This document shows positions 1 to 8,251 of a DNA stretch of 64,000 bases, piece by piece. Every line of letters begins with the position of its first letter. Positions within the stretch are counted from its first letter, which is position 1. The stretch lies in contig NZ_RAPR01000001.1 in assembly GCF_003610235.1 (NCBI RefSeq), forward strand, positions 4,216,001 through 4,280,000, given 5' to 3'. Position numbers and translations under genes: made by a program. This stretch comes from Catellatospora citrea. Its GTDB lineage: Bacteria; Actinomycetota; Actinomycetes; Mycobacteriales; Micromonosporaceae. The notes beneath the pieces are model-generated. The model saw only the letters and a list, made by a program, of their open reading frames with translations, was not told the DNA's origin and searched no databases.

Positions 1-77
1 GAACAGATGTGACACCGGTCTGCGCGATGCCGGAGTAACGGGGGTCACCATGCCACATTCCACAGGCACACCTCCGC

Positions 78-98
78 CTATCCACAAAGTTATCCACA
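78..98 (+). promoter_or_regulatory. DnaA-box pair near parS
   Basis: TTATCCACA at 90-98 matches the classical DnaA box exactly. CTATCCACA at 78-86 differs from it by one base. A weaker GAATCCACA lies at 141-149. Two or three boxes are too few for an actinobacterial oriC, so this is read as an origin-proximal DnaA-binding patch and not as the origin. Confidence 0.5.
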
Positions 99-114
99 GG
101 CACCCTGTGGGCTG

Positions 115-132
115 TGGTTTCACGTGAAACCA
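115..132. other. parS centromere site for ParB
   Basis: The core GTTTCACGTGAAAC (117-130) lies in a perfect 18-bp palindrome (115-132). This is the parS motif bound by ParB to organise and segregate the origin region. Its position ahead of the trxA/trxB/cwlM block fits the usual actinobacterial order, in which parA and parB lie next door, presumably just left of this window. Confidence 0.93.
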
Positions 133-180
133 GCCCGGGTGAATCCACAGCCGGGGGGAGACAGGACCGCCTGGCTGGGC

Positions 181-186
181 TAGATT
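181..186 (+). promoter_or_regulatory. Candidate -10 of a leaderless promoter
   Basis: TAGATT fits the actinobacterial -10 pattern TANNNT. It ends 6 nt before the GTG start at 193, the spacing expected for a leaderless mRNA. No Shine-Dalgarno sequence stands before that GTG and no clear -35 is visible. Confidence 0.4.
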
Positions 187-192
187 CTGCAG

Positions 193-798
193 GTGGCCGA
201 TACCCCCATGCCCCTTCCCGGCTTCACTGCTTGGCCCTCGTTCCCGTTCGAGGGCGACTTGAAGATCAAGCATCTTGACCCGCCGGTGGACGCCGAGCCT
301 GCCCGCAAGGGTGAGGACTCGGCCGACTGCACGGCTTGCACCGCACCCGACGATGCCTACATCTGGGTGAACGAGCGCTGGCGCGTGCGCACCATGGACC
401 GGCCCACGGGCCTGCCGATGGTGCTCATGCTGGAGCCTCGGTCCCACCTCGATCTGGGTGACCTGCCGAACCTCCTCGCCGCCGAGCTCGGCGTGATGAC
501 GGTGCGGCTCGAGCGGGCCATCCGTTCGCTGGACAACGTGGCACGGGTCCACGTCTACCGGTGGGGCGACGGGGCCGCGCACCTCCATGTGTGGTTCATG
601 GCTCGCCCGGTCGGGCAGCTGCAACTGCGCGGCACGTTCCTGCCGCTGTGGGACGACATCCTGCCGCCGATCGCCGAGGACCAGTGGCGAGAGAGTCTCG
701 CCCACGTCGCGGCGTGGCTCGCGGAGTTCGGTGGCACGCCGTTGGCGCAGCCGCCACGGATCGACTGGCAGGCGCCGGCGAAGTTGACCGACTCCTGA
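193..798 (+). CDS. HIT-like protein with degenerate histidine triad
   Basis: This 201-residue soluble protein starts at GTG and appears leaderless. Residues 60-140 look like the HIT fold: a strand-rich core followed by AHLHVWF, where H130 and H132 match the first two histidines of the triad and the third position is W134. HIT proteins hydrolyse or transfer nucleotides using the middle histidine, which is kept here. A CTAC pair (C46, C49) near the N-terminus could bind metal, as in some HIT branches. It is the first gene after parS and is convergent with the ligase gene across a strong hairpin. The family assignment rests on the motif and its context; the substrate is unknown. Confidence 0.6.
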   Translation: MADTPMPLPGFTAWPSFPFEGDLKIKHLDPPVDAEPARKGEDSADCTACTAPDDAYIWVNERWRVRTMDRPTGLPMVLMLEPRSHLDLGDLPNLLAAELGVMTVRLERAIRSLDNVARVHVYRWGDGAAHLHVWFMARPVGQLQLRGTFLPLWDDILPPIAEDQWRESLAHVAAWLAEFGGTPLAQPPRIDWQAPAKLTDS

Positions 799-904
799 CG
801 CTCTCGACGGCGACATGCCTCAGCGAGCTGCACCGCCCTAGGTTCGTCACGACCGGTGCGTCGGGCTCGACGAGGATTGGCACCAGAAGACGGCGACATA
901 AAGC

Positions 905-938
905 GAAGCGCCCGGGTTCATGAGAACCCGGGCGCTTC
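905..938. terminator. Bidirectional hairpin terminator
   Basis: A perfect 15-bp GC-rich stem (905-919 with 924-938) closes a 4-nt loop between two convergent genes. Neither side has a long U-tract, which is common in high-GC actinobacteria. Confidence 0.8.
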
Positions 939-959
939 ACTGTCGAAGGGCGGTGCCGA

Positions 960-1937
960 TCAGCCGCGCTCGGCCGCCTGCATGACCAGGCGGGCGATCA
1001 CGTCGCCCAGGTCGAGCCCGCCGGCCTGCACCGCCATCGGGAGGAGGGACGTCTCGGTCATACCCGGGGCGACGTTGACCTCGAGGACCGTGCACTCCCC
1101 CGACGGCGCCACGATCAGGTCGACCCGGGACACGTCGCGCAGGCCCAGCGCCTGGTGCGCGGCCAGTGCCGTCTTGACCACCTCGGCGCTCGTCTCCGCC
1201 GACAACCGGGCGGGCGTGTGCCAGGTGGTCAGGCCGGCGGTGTACCGGGCCGCGTAGTCGTACACCCCGTTACTGGGCACGATCTCGACGGGCGGCAGCG
1301 CGAACGGTCCTTCGCCGAGGTCGAGCACTGAGACCGCTACGTCGACTCCCTCGACGTAGCGTTCTACCAGGGCGGTCTGGTCGTACGCGAAGCACCCGAC
1401 CATCGCGGCCGGCAGCGCGGAGGCGTCGCGGACCACCGCGGCGCCCAGCCCTGAGCCGCCCTGGGCGGGCTTGACCATCAGAGGCAGGCCGAGCCTGTCG
1501 ACGATGCGCTCCAGCACGGCGACGGCACCGAGTTCGGAGAAGCGGTCGTGCGGCAGGGCGACCCACTCGGGGGTGGGGATGCCGCACTCGACGAACACCG
1601 CCTTCGCGGACGGCTTGTCCCAGGCGAGCCGGGCCGAGCGCGCGTCGGGACCGACGTAGGGCACGCCGCACAGGTCCAGCACGCCGCGCAGTGAGCCGTC
1701 CTCGCCGGTGGAGCCGTGCAGGGCGATGAACACCGCGTCCGGCGGGTCGGACTTCAGTGCGGGCAGCAGCGCCACGTCGGCGTCGAGCATCTCCGCCTCG
1801 ACGCCGACGGCGCGCAGGGCGTCCAGCACCCGGCGGCCCGAACGGAGCGAGACGTCACGTTCGTAGGACAGGCCGCCCGCCAGCACCAGGCAGCGGAGAT
1901 CGGCTCGGACGACAGGCGCGGTGGACGGTGCGGTCAC
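960..1937 (-). CDS. D-alanine-D-alanine ligase family ATP-grasp protein
   Basis: The protein has 325 residues, close to the usual Ddl length. Family signatures are GGLSYERDVS at 21-30, HGSTGEDGSL at 74-83, DKPSAK at 107-112, the ATP-grasp KPAQGGSGLG at 156-165 and LEVNVAPGMT at 285-294. Ddl enzymes join two D-alanines in the cytoplasm using ATP for peptidoglycan precursors. GTG at 1937 is the likely start; it lies 7 nt after the aminotransferase stop with CGAGG directly upstream, suggesting translational coupling. Such origin-proximal copies often accompany a second ddl elsewhere, so it may be a paralogue with another amino-acid preference; no symbol is given for that reason. Confidence 0.8.
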   Translation of the reverse strand: MTAPSTAPVVRADLRCLVLAGGLSYERDVSLRSGRRVLDALRAVGVEAEMLDADVALLPALKSDPPDAVFIALHGSTGEDGSLRGVLDLCGVPYVGPDARSARLAWDKPSAKAVFVECGIPTPEWVALPHDRFSELGAVAVLERIVDRLGLPLMVKPAQGGSGLGAAVVRDASALPAAMVGCFAYDQTALVERYVEGVDVAVSVLDLGEGPFALPPVEIVPSNGVYDYAARYTAGLTTWHTPARLSAETSAEVVKTALAAHQALGLRDVSRVDLIVAPSGECTVLEVNVAPGMTETSLLPMAVQAGGLDLGDVIARLVMQAAERG

Positions 1938-1944
1938 CCTCGAA

Positions 1945-3270
1945 TCATGCCAAGTCGGGACCGGGCGCGTGCGCGCCGGGCCTCGGCAGGTCGGTGACCG
2001 CGTCCAGCGGACCCGTGTCGCCGAAGACCGCGCGCGTGGCCAGTTCCTGCTCGACCACGCCGGCCAGGCGTCGCACGCCCTCCCGGATGCGCTCCGGCGG
2101 CGGGAACGAGAAGTTCAGCCGCAGGTGCTGCTGCCCGGTGCCGTCGGCGTAGAAGCCGGTGCCGGGCACGTAGGCGACGCGCGCGGCGATGGCGCGGGGC
2201 ACCATCGCCTTGGAGTTGAGGCCGGCGGGCAGGGTCGCCCAGACGAACAGGCCACCCGCGGGGTGGGTCCACGTGGTGCCCTCGGGCATCAGGTCGGACA
2301 GCGCGGTCAGCAGCGCGTCGCGGCGCTCCGCGTAGATCTGCTGGTACGTCTTGAGCTGCTGACGCCAGGGCATGGTGGCCAGGTAGGTGCTCACCACGGA
2401 CTGGGCGAAGTTGCTCGGGCACAGGATGTTCGCCTCGGTGGCGATCACCAGCTTGTCGCGTACCGCGTGGGGGGCGAGGATCCAGCCCACCCGCAGGCCC
2501 GGCGCGAAGGTCTTGGAGAACGTGCTGAGGTAGAAGACCCCGTCGCGGCGGCGGGCGCGCAGCGGTCGCGGCGCCTCGCCCTCGAAGCCGAGCCGGCCGT
2601 ACGGGTCGTCCTCGATGACCAGCAGCCCGGCCCGCTCGCAGATGTCGAGGACCTGCTCGCGGCGCTCCTCGGACAGCGTGACGCCGGCCGGGTTCTGGTA
2701 GGTCGGGATGGTGTAGAGGAACTTGACGCGGCGACCGAGCCGGCGCTGCTGCTCGATCGCGGTCTCCAGCGCGGCCGGGATGAGGCCGTCGTGGTCCATC
2801 GGCACGTGCACCACCTGGGCCTGCGCCGCCTGGAAGACACCGAGCGCGCCGACGTAGGTGGGACCCTCGGCGAGCACGACGTCGCCCGGGTCGAGGAACA
2901 GCCGGGCGATCAGGTCCAGCGCCTGCTGGCCGCCGATGGTGACGACGACGTCGTCGGGCGAGGCCCCCACCGAGGCGTCGATGCCGACGTCGGCCATCAT
3001 CGCGCAGATCTGCTCGCGCAGCTCGGGCATGCCCTGACCGAGCCCGTACTGCAGGGCGCTGGTGCCCTGCTTGGCGACCAGGTCGCCGATGACCTCGCCG
3101 ACCGCGTCCAGCGGCAGGGCGGCGATGTACGGCATGCCTCCGGCGAGTGACACGACCTCGGGGCGGTTGGCCACGGCGAAGAGAGCTCGAATCTCCGAGG
3201 CGGTCATCCCGATCATGCGTTGCGCGTACCGATCGGTGTAGTCGTCGAGCGTGGTGCCCGTCTCCGACAC
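1945..3270 (-). CDS. PLP-dependent aminotransferase, class I/II
   Basis: The protein has 441 residues from a GTG at 3270 preceded by GGAGGG; an in-frame ATG 90 nt further upstream lacks such a site. Fold-type I features are QYGLGQGMPELR near the N-terminus, YQNPAG (the Asn that contacts the cofactor ring), DDPYGRL, and the PLP lysine K253 in STFSKTFAPGLRVGW. The closest families are 2-aminoadipate/aromatic aminotransferases of the LysN/MocR catalytic type; no GntR DNA-binding domain is present. It heads an operon with the ATP-grasp ligase and is divergent from the GNAT gene. Which amino acid it handles cannot be read from the sequence. Confidence 0.85.
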   Translation of the reverse strand: MSETGTTLDDYTDRYAQRMIGMTASEIRALFAVANRPEVVSLAGGMPYIAALPLDAVGEVIGDLVAKQGTSALQYGLGQGMPELREQICAMMADVGIDASVGASPDDVVVTIGGQQALDLIARLFLDPGDVVLAEGPTYVGALGVFQAAQAQVVHVPMDHDGLIPAALETAIEQQRRLGRRVKFLYTIPTYQNPAGVTLSEERREQVLDICERAGLLVIEDDPYGRLGFEGEAPRPLRARRRDGVFYLSTFSKTFAPGLRVGWILAPHAVRDKLVIATEANILCPSNFAQSVVSTYLATMPWRQQLKTYQQIYAERRDALLTALSDLMPEGTTWTHPAGGLFVWATLPAGLNSKAMVPRAIAARVAYVPGTGFYADGTGQQHLRLNFSFPPPERIREGVRRLAGVVEQELATRAVFGDTGPLDAVTDLPRPGAHAPGPDLA

Positions 3271-3471
3271 GGTCCCTCCCCGGCCAGACAAACAGTTGGT
3301 CATCGAATCGTACGCTGGGTCATGTGGGTCTTGAACCGACATTCGGTCGAATCCATCCAACGGGATAGGGTGCAGCGAGGCCTTAATCGGGCGTAAAGTC
3401 AGTTAGTTGGCTCGGTGACGGGCCGAATTCGGCGATCGCGGCTGCGCCGCGGTAAGGGCACGGAGCTGCTC

Positions 3472-4140
3472 ATGTCACGCAGAGTGGTGAATCTGACGCT
3501 GGACACCTTGGAAGATCTGCCCAAGGGCTGTCGTAACTGCGTGTTCTGGGAGCTTGATCCGGTTTCCGCCGAGCGTGCCTGCGCCGCGGGCGACCCGGGT
3601 CTGGAGAAGGAGGCGTGGGTCTCGCAGACCCTGCTGGAGTGGGGTTCCTGCGGCAAGATCGCCTACGTCGACGGCATGCCCGCCGCCTTCGTGCTCTACG
3701 CCCCGCCGATGTACGTTCCGCGCGGCAACGCCTTCCCCACCTCGCCGGTCTCCCCCGACGCGGTGCAGCTGATGACGGCCCACGTGGTCGCCGCGTTCGC
3801 GGGCGGCGGGCTCGGCCGGGTGCTGATCCAGTCCGTGGCGCGTGACCTGACCAAGCGCGGCATCCGGGCCATCGAGGCGTTCGGCGACGCGAAGTTCGGC
3901 GATCACGCCGAGGAGGACGCGAAGCAGTTCAGCTGCCTCGCCCCGGCGGACTTCTTCCTCGCCGTCGGCTTCAAGACGGTGCGGCCGCATCCTCGCTTCC
4001 CGCGGTTGCGGATGGAACTGCGCACCGCGCTGTCGTGGAAGTCCGACGTGGAGTACGCGCTGGAGAAGCTGCTCGGCTCGATGAGCCCGGAGTTGCTGCG
4101 CCCAGGCGTGCGGCCGGCGGTGCGCAGCACCACCAACTGA
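3472..4140 (+). CDS. GNAT-family N-acetyltransferase
   Basis: This 222-residue protein uses the ATG at 3472, with GGAG six bases upstream, in preference to an in-frame GTG at 3415. The central GNAT core is visible: VVAAFAGGGLGRVLIQSVARDL carries the GxGxG/A-type acetyl-CoA loop, followed by IEAFGDAKF and a C-terminal FFLAVGFKTVRPHPRFPRL. The N-terminal CRNCVFWEL segment with two cysteines is typical of a conserved actinobacterial GNAT subgroup. The acceptor substrate is unknown. The gene is convergent with the DUF2786 gene, 7 nt away. Confidence 0.8.
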   Translation: MSRRVVNLTLDTLEDLPKGCRNCVFWELDPVSAERACAAGDPGLEKEAWVSQTLLEWGSCGKIAYVDGMPAAFVLYAPPMYVPRGNAFPTSPVSPDAVQLMTAHVVAAFAGGGLGRVLIQSVARDLTKRGIRAIEAFGDAKFGDHAEEDAKQFSCLAPADFFLAVGFKTVRPHPRFPRLRMELRTALSWKSDVEYALEKLLGSMSPELLRPGVRPAVRSTTN

Positions 4141-4147
4141 GGCGCGG

Positions 4148-5431
4148 TCAGCGCTCGCCCGTCGCGGGCAGCGGGCTGCGGACTGCCAATTCGGCGCGGT
4201 CCGCGGCGGCGCGGCCCGAGGCCCAGCCCGCGGCGTTGGCGACCCGCGAGGTCCGGCTGACGCGGTGTGGGAACAGGTCCTCGAACGCGGTGTCGACGGC
4301 CTCGGTCCGGGCCGCCAGCACGGGCACCAGGTCGGTGCCCACGGACGCTGCCGCGTCGACCTCCTCGCGGACCTCGGTGAGCCGCTCGCCGATGCGGTGG
4401 GCGTACGCGCTCAGGAACGCCGACCGGAACGAGCGCACGTCGTTGCGGCCGTACCGGTCGGCGCGCTGGTTAGCCGTGGTCATCGCGTGGATCGCCTGCA
4501 CGAGCAGCGAGGTGTAGAGCATCTCGACGGCGTCGAGGTCGGGGCCGAAGCCGACGATGGTGCTCAGGCCGAGGTCCCTGAAGTTGAGCGCGCGGCAGCG
4601 GTTGGCCTCGGCCACCACCTGCAGCAGCATCGCCTTCGGGCCTTCGTAGGGGTTGGCGATGACGATGCGGCGGCTCTCGGGCCCGTCGCCGGTCCCGGCG
4701 GCGGCGTCGACGAGCGCGTGGTCGATGCTGTGCCGGGCCATCAGCTGCTGGGCCTTGGCGGTGAACGCCTCGGCCTCCTCCGGGAAGTCAGTCGACTCCG
4801 CTTTGGCCAGCAATGCCCTGATCCGGTCGAGCATGCGCTGATCTGCGTACTCTGTCGCTGCGGATGCGGCCCGGCGCGGTCTGACCGGCGCACCCGGCGC
4901 GTGCCCGGCGTGCTCCAGTGGTGGCAACTCCTGGTAGAGCCACCGCATCAGTTCGAAGGCACCGCCCAGCACCTTGAGCCGTTCGAGCGAGTGCCTGGCG
5001 CCGAACTGGGCCAACTGGCCGGCGTCGTCCTGCCACCACACCGTCGCCTCGACCGCAGCCAACTCGGCCGCCCAACGCCGGTCGACGGTCGACGGGTCGT
5101 GCGCCCGCATCCGGCTCGCCGTCACGTCGGCGAGCAACTGCGCCATCCAGTTGCCGGCGGACTTCGGGGCTCCCGCGCGCCCGGCGTAGCGGCGCAGCGT
5201 GTGGTCCAGCTCGACGGGCCGCCAGTTGCTGTTCCAGGCGTGCTGCACCGCCTGTTCGAGCGCGTGCGACACGGCGGCGTCGACGGCCTGCGGGTCGAGG
5301 GGGCTGGTGTACACCTGGTCGCACACGACGCGGTAGCGCCGGTGGTCGCGCTGCAGGAGCGCGGCCGCGATCTCGACCAGCATCCGGTCGGCGTAGCGGC
5401 GCGCCTGCTCCGCGGTGGGGGTGGTCGGCAC
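4148..5431 (-). CDS. DUF2786 domain protein
   Basis: The protein has 427 residues. Residues 199-238 match the short DUF2786 helix module (RMLDRIRALLAKAEST, then EEAEAFTAKAQQLMARHSID). The rest is helical and rich in charged residues, with no signal peptide or membrane span, so a cytoplasmic location is expected. GTG at 5431 overlaps the end of the upstream amidase gene by 3 nt, so the two are probably co-transcribed and coupled; an ATG 17 codons downstream is an alternative start. No enzymatic motif is seen and the family has no settled function. Confidence 0.75.
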   Translation of the reverse strand: MPTTPTAEQARRYADRMLVEIAAALLQRDHRRYRVVCDQVYTSPLDPQAVDAAVSHALEQAVQHAWNSNWRPVELDHTLRRYAGRAGAPKSAGNWMAQLLADVTASRMRAHDPSTVDRRWAAELAAVEATVWWQDDAGQLAQFGARHSLERLKVLGGAFELMRWLYQELPPLEHAGHAPGAPVRPRRAASAATEYADQRMLDRIRALLAKAESTDFPEEAEAFTAKAQQLMARHSIDHALVDAAAGTGDGPESRRIVIANPYEGPKAMLLQVVAEANRCRALNFRDLGLSTIVGFGPDLDAVEMLYTSLLVQAIHAMTTANQRADRYGRNDVRSFRSAFLSAYAHRIGERLTEVREEVDAAASVGTDLVPVLAARTEAVDTAFEDLFPHRVSRTSRVANAAGWASGRAAADRAELAVRSPLPATGER

Positions 5432-5433
5432 GG

Positions 5434-6588
5434 TCAGCTCGGCAGGGCGAGGCGCAGCGCGCTCACGTCGATGGTGCCGGTCTTCACGTCGATCTCGACC
5501 GGGAAGTACATGCGCTGCACGGCGGCGACGATGGCCTCGACCACACGCTCGCGGAACATTGGGTCGATCAGCTGTGCCCGGTCCTTCGGGGAGGTCAGGT
5601 AGCCGACGTCGACCCGTACCGCGGGCATGCGGGTGTAGCGCAGCAGCTCCCAGGTCTTGGCGTGGGTGTGGCAGTTGCGCAGGCCGGTGCGCGCCACGAT
5701 CTCGCGCTGCACCAGGCCGGCCAGCCGCTCCCCCATCGTCGAGGTGACGCCGTTGGAGGTGCCGTAGTGATAGGTGGCCACCCCGTCGGCCTGCGGGTTG
5801 TGGTGGCCGTCGATGTGCAGCGAGATCAGCAGGTCCGCGGCCAGGTCGTTGGCCAGCTGCGCCCGGTCGAGATCGCTGGGCGCCTCGATCGGCAGCGGGC
5901 CGCGGGTCAGGTGCACCCGCATGCCGGCCGCGGCGAGCCGGCCCTCCAGCCGGGTGGCGAGGTCGTATGCCAGGTCGGACTCGGTCCAGCGCAGCGGGCC
6001 GTCGGGCACCACCACGCCGGGATCGGAACCGCCGTGCCCCGGGTCGACGATGATCTGCCGTCCGACCAGGCTCGGCCCGGTCTGCCGGAAGGTGACCTCC
6101 TCGCGCAGCTTCAGCGGGGAGCCGCCGACCACCTTGCGCCCGAGCCGCCGCAGCATGTGCAGGGTCTGCGGGCCGCAGGTGCCGTCGGGGGTGAGGCCCA
6201 TCTCGCGCTGGAAGGCCGACAGGCCCCGCGCGGTGCGCGGCCCGTAGACGCCGTCGGTGCGGCCGACGTCGTATCCCATCTCCAGCAGCCGCTCCTGCAA
6301 CTGGCGCACGTCGTCGCCGCGCAGCGGGTCGGAGACGCTGAAGTAGAGCGTGCGGGCACCCAGGGTCCACCGGGCCGCGTCCAGGGCGCGCCAGGTCTCG
6401 GCGCCCACCTCACCGTCCACGGACAGCCCACGGTCCTGCTGGAAGGCCCGCACGGCCCGTTCCACGGGCGGGTTGAAGTGGTCCGCCTCGGCCGGGTCGG
6501 TCGGGGCTTCCAACAGCCCCAGCGCGACCAGGATCGACCGGATCTCGGTGACGGCCGGGCCGCGCTCACCGCGCTTGATGGCTCGCAC
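5434..6588 (-). CDS. cwlM: N-acetylmuramoyl-L-alanine amidase homologue, CwlM type
   Basis: GTG at 6588 follows a textbook AGGAGGT by five bases, giving 384 residues. Two peptidoglycan-binding modules (about 7-65 and 80-150) precede an Amidase_3 domain with DPGHGG (H185), E203 in TESDLAYD and SLHID (H258). There is no signal peptide. This matches mycobacterial CwlM, a cytoplasmic regulator of MurA and precursor synthesis controlled by PknB phosphorylation, in the same trxB-trxA-cwlM order. In the last motif the usual catalytic Glu is Asp (RVDVGY, D327), arguing for a reduced or lost hydrolase role. The threonine-containing tail (T370, T372) could be a kinase target, by analogy only. Confidence 0.85.
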   Translation of the reverse strand: MRAIKRGERGPAVTEIRSILVALGLLEAPTDPAEADHFNPPVERAVRAFQQDRGLSVDGEVGAETWRALDAARWTLGARTLYFSVSDPLRGDDVRQLQERLLEMGYDVGRTDGVYGPRTARGLSAFQREMGLTPDGTCGPQTLHMLRRLGRKVVGGSPLKLREEVTFRQTGPSLVGRQIIVDPGHGGSDPGVVVPDGPLRWTESDLAYDLATRLEGRLAAAGMRVHLTRGPLPIEAPSDLDRAQLANDLAADLLISLHIDGHHNPQADGVATYHYGTSNGVTSTMGERLAGLVQREIVARTGLRNCHTHAKTWELLRYTRMPAVRVDVGYLTSPKDRAQLIDPMFRERVVEAIVAAVQRMYFPVEIDVKTGTIDVSALRLALPS

Positions 6589-6699
6589 AGCGGACCTCCT
6601 GGTAAACCTCACAAATGCCACCGGAGCCTATCGCGCCGCGCGGGCCGGTAGGGACCTCGAACCTGTAGTCGTTCCGACGCGCCGTCCCGGTGTGTTCCA

Positions 6700-6728
6700 C
6701 CGGACCACGACCATGTTCCACGGTCCGG
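6700..6728. promoter_or_regulatory. Inverted repeat upstream of cwlM
   Basis: CCGGACC (6700-6706) is repeated inverted as GGTCCGG (6722-6728), about 110 nt before the cwlM start. The flanking half-copies TTCCACCGG and TTCCACGG add direct-repeat character. It could be an operator or a hairpin; nothing in the sequence decides. Confidence 0.35.
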
Positions 6729-6739
6729 CCCCGGACAAA

Positions 6740-6777
6740 CCCGTGGGACCCCGAGCCGCAGCTCAGAGCCCCACGGG
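6740..6777 (-). terminator. Hairpin after trxA
   Basis: CCCGTGGG (6740-6747) pairs with CCCACGGG (6770-6777) just downstream of the trxA stop at 6789. It is a plausible intrinsic terminator or mRNA 3' end, without a U-tract. Confidence 0.45.
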
Positions 6778-6788
6778 GTGGCGCACGA

Positions 6789-7112
6789 TCAGAGCGCCGA
6801 CTCGATGAGCCGGACGATGTCGCCCTTGGGCTTGGCGCCCGCGACCGACTGCACCGGCCGGCCGCCCTTGAACAGGGTCAGCGTCGGCACGGACATGACG
6901 CGGTAGGCCCGCGCGGTCTCCGGGTTGGCGTCGATGTCCAGCTTGACGATGGTGACCTTCTCGCCCATCTCGGTAGCGATCTCCTCGAGCACCGGCGCGA
7001 CCTTGCGGCACGGCCCGCACCATTCGGCCCAGAAGTCCACCAGCACCGGCTTGTCGGACTGCAGTACGTCACTGACGAACGTCGCGTCGGTGACCGCCTT
7101 CGCGGATCCCAT
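6789..7112 (-). CDS. trxA: Thioredoxin
   Basis: The protein has 107 residues, standard for thioredoxin, with WCGPC at 31-35 as the redox site, the buried D26, and the cis-proline motif MSVPTLTLF. It reduces disulfides in cytoplasmic proteins and is recharged by thioredoxin reductase, encoded immediately upstream. ATG at 7112 is chosen because AGGAGA precedes it and it gives the canonical length. The 97-nt gap to trxB is compatible with one operon, and the pair next to sigM and cwlM is a conserved actinobacterial arrangement. Confidence 0.96.
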   Translation of the reverse strand: MGSAKAVTDATFVSDVLQSDKPVLVDFWAEWCGPCRKVAPVLEEIATEMGEKVTIVKLDIDANPETARAYRVMSVPTLTLFKGGRPVQSVAGAKPKGDIVRLIESAL

Positions 7113-7209
7113 TCGGGTCTCTCCTATCTCGGAATCTTTCAGTCTGGTGTCCGGTCGGCGGCTGGCGCCGCCGGACCGCGCCTGGCGGGCGATGCCGCCC
7201 ACCCGGCGC

Positions 7210-8133
7210 TCAGTGCGCCAAGAACCGCTCCGCGTCGAGTGCCGCGGTGCAGCCCGTGCCGGCCGCGGTGATGGCCTGGCGGTAGGTGTGGTCGACCAGG
7301 TCACCCGCGGCGAAGACGCCGGGGATGTTGGTACGGGTGCTCGGCGCGTCGACCTTCACGTAACCCTCGTCGTCCAGCTCGACCTGGCCGCGGAACAGCT
7401 CGCTGCGCGGGTCGTGGCCGATGGCGACGAACACGCCGGTCGCCGGGAGCTCGCGGGACTCGTTCGTGATCACGTTGTGCACGCGGATGCCGGAGACCTT
7501 GCCGTCGGTGCCGAGAATCTCGTCGATCACGGTGTTCCACTCGACCGAGATCTTCTCGTTGGCCAGCGCGCGCTCCGCCATGATCTTGCTGGCGCGGAAC
7601 TCGTCGCGGCGGTGGATGATCGTGACGTGCTCGGCGAAACGGGTGAGAAACGTCGCCTCCTCCATGGCCGAGTCGCCGCCGCCGGCGACCACGATGCGCT
7701 GGCCCTTGAAGAAGAAGCCGTCACACGTCGCGCAGGAGGACACGCCGTGGCCGAGCAGTTCCTGCTCGCCGGGCACGCCCAGCGGGCGCCAGGCGGAACC
7801 GGTGGTCAGCACGACGGCGCGGGCACGGTACTCCCGGTCGCCTACCCATACGCTCTTGACCTCGCCGGACAGCTCGACGCGCGTGGCGTTGTCGGTGATG
7901 AACTCGGTGCCGAAGCGCTCGGCCTGCTTGCGCATCTGGTCCATCAGCTCAGGACCCATGACCCCGTCCGGAAAGCCGGGGAAGTTCTCCACGTCGGTGG
8001 TGGTCATCAGCGCGCCACCCGACTCGACGCCCTCGATGAGCAGGGGCTTCAAGTTGGCCCGCGCAGCGTAGACGGCGGCGGTGTACCCGGCCGGACCCGA
8101 GCCGACAATGATCAGGTTTCGGACGTTCTCCAC
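7210..8133 (-). CDS. trxB: Thioredoxin reductase
   Basis: GTG at 8133 with AAGGGAG upstream gives a 307-residue protein of normal length. It carries the FAD-binding GSGPAG (11-16), the redox pair CATC (134-137), the NADPH-binding [10 protein letters not shown] (151-160) and the C-terminal [11 protein letters not shown] motif. The enzyme passes electrons from NADPH through FAD to thioredoxin in the cytoplasm. It lies downstream of the sigM/anti-sigma pair and upstream of trxA on the same strand. In mycobacteria and Streptomyces this neighbourhood is under SigM or disulfide-stress control; no clear ECF promoter was found here. Confidence 0.96.
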   Translation of the reverse strand: MENVRNLIIVGSGPAGYTAAVYAARANLKPLLIEGVESGGALMTTTDVENFPGFPDGVMGPELMDQMRKQAERFGTEFITDNATRVELSGEVKSVWVGDREYRARAVVLTTGSAWRPLGVPGEQELLGHGVSSCATCDGFFFKGQRIVVAGGGDSAMEEATFLTRFAEHVTIIHRRDEFRASKIMAERALANEKISVEWNTVIDEILGTDGKVSGIRVHNVITNESRELPATGVFVAIGHDPRSELFRGQVELDDEGYVKVDAPSTRTNIPGVFAAGDLVDHTYRQAITAAGTGCTAALDAERFLAH

Positions 8134-8251
8134 GAGACGCGCTCCCTTGGGTCGACACGAACTGTTCGCGCCGTACTTGTCGCTGGCTGAAACGCCATCG
8201 TACGGAGCGAGCATTCCATTACGGGCCCAGCGGTGGGTCAGCTCACTGTGT

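Noticed and set aside
5437..6370. Upstream extension of the DUF2786 gene inside cwlM
   Set aside because: The frame stays open through cwlM, but the extra 313 codons are an Arg-rich shadow of the amidase. The GTG at 5431 fits the coupled arrangement.
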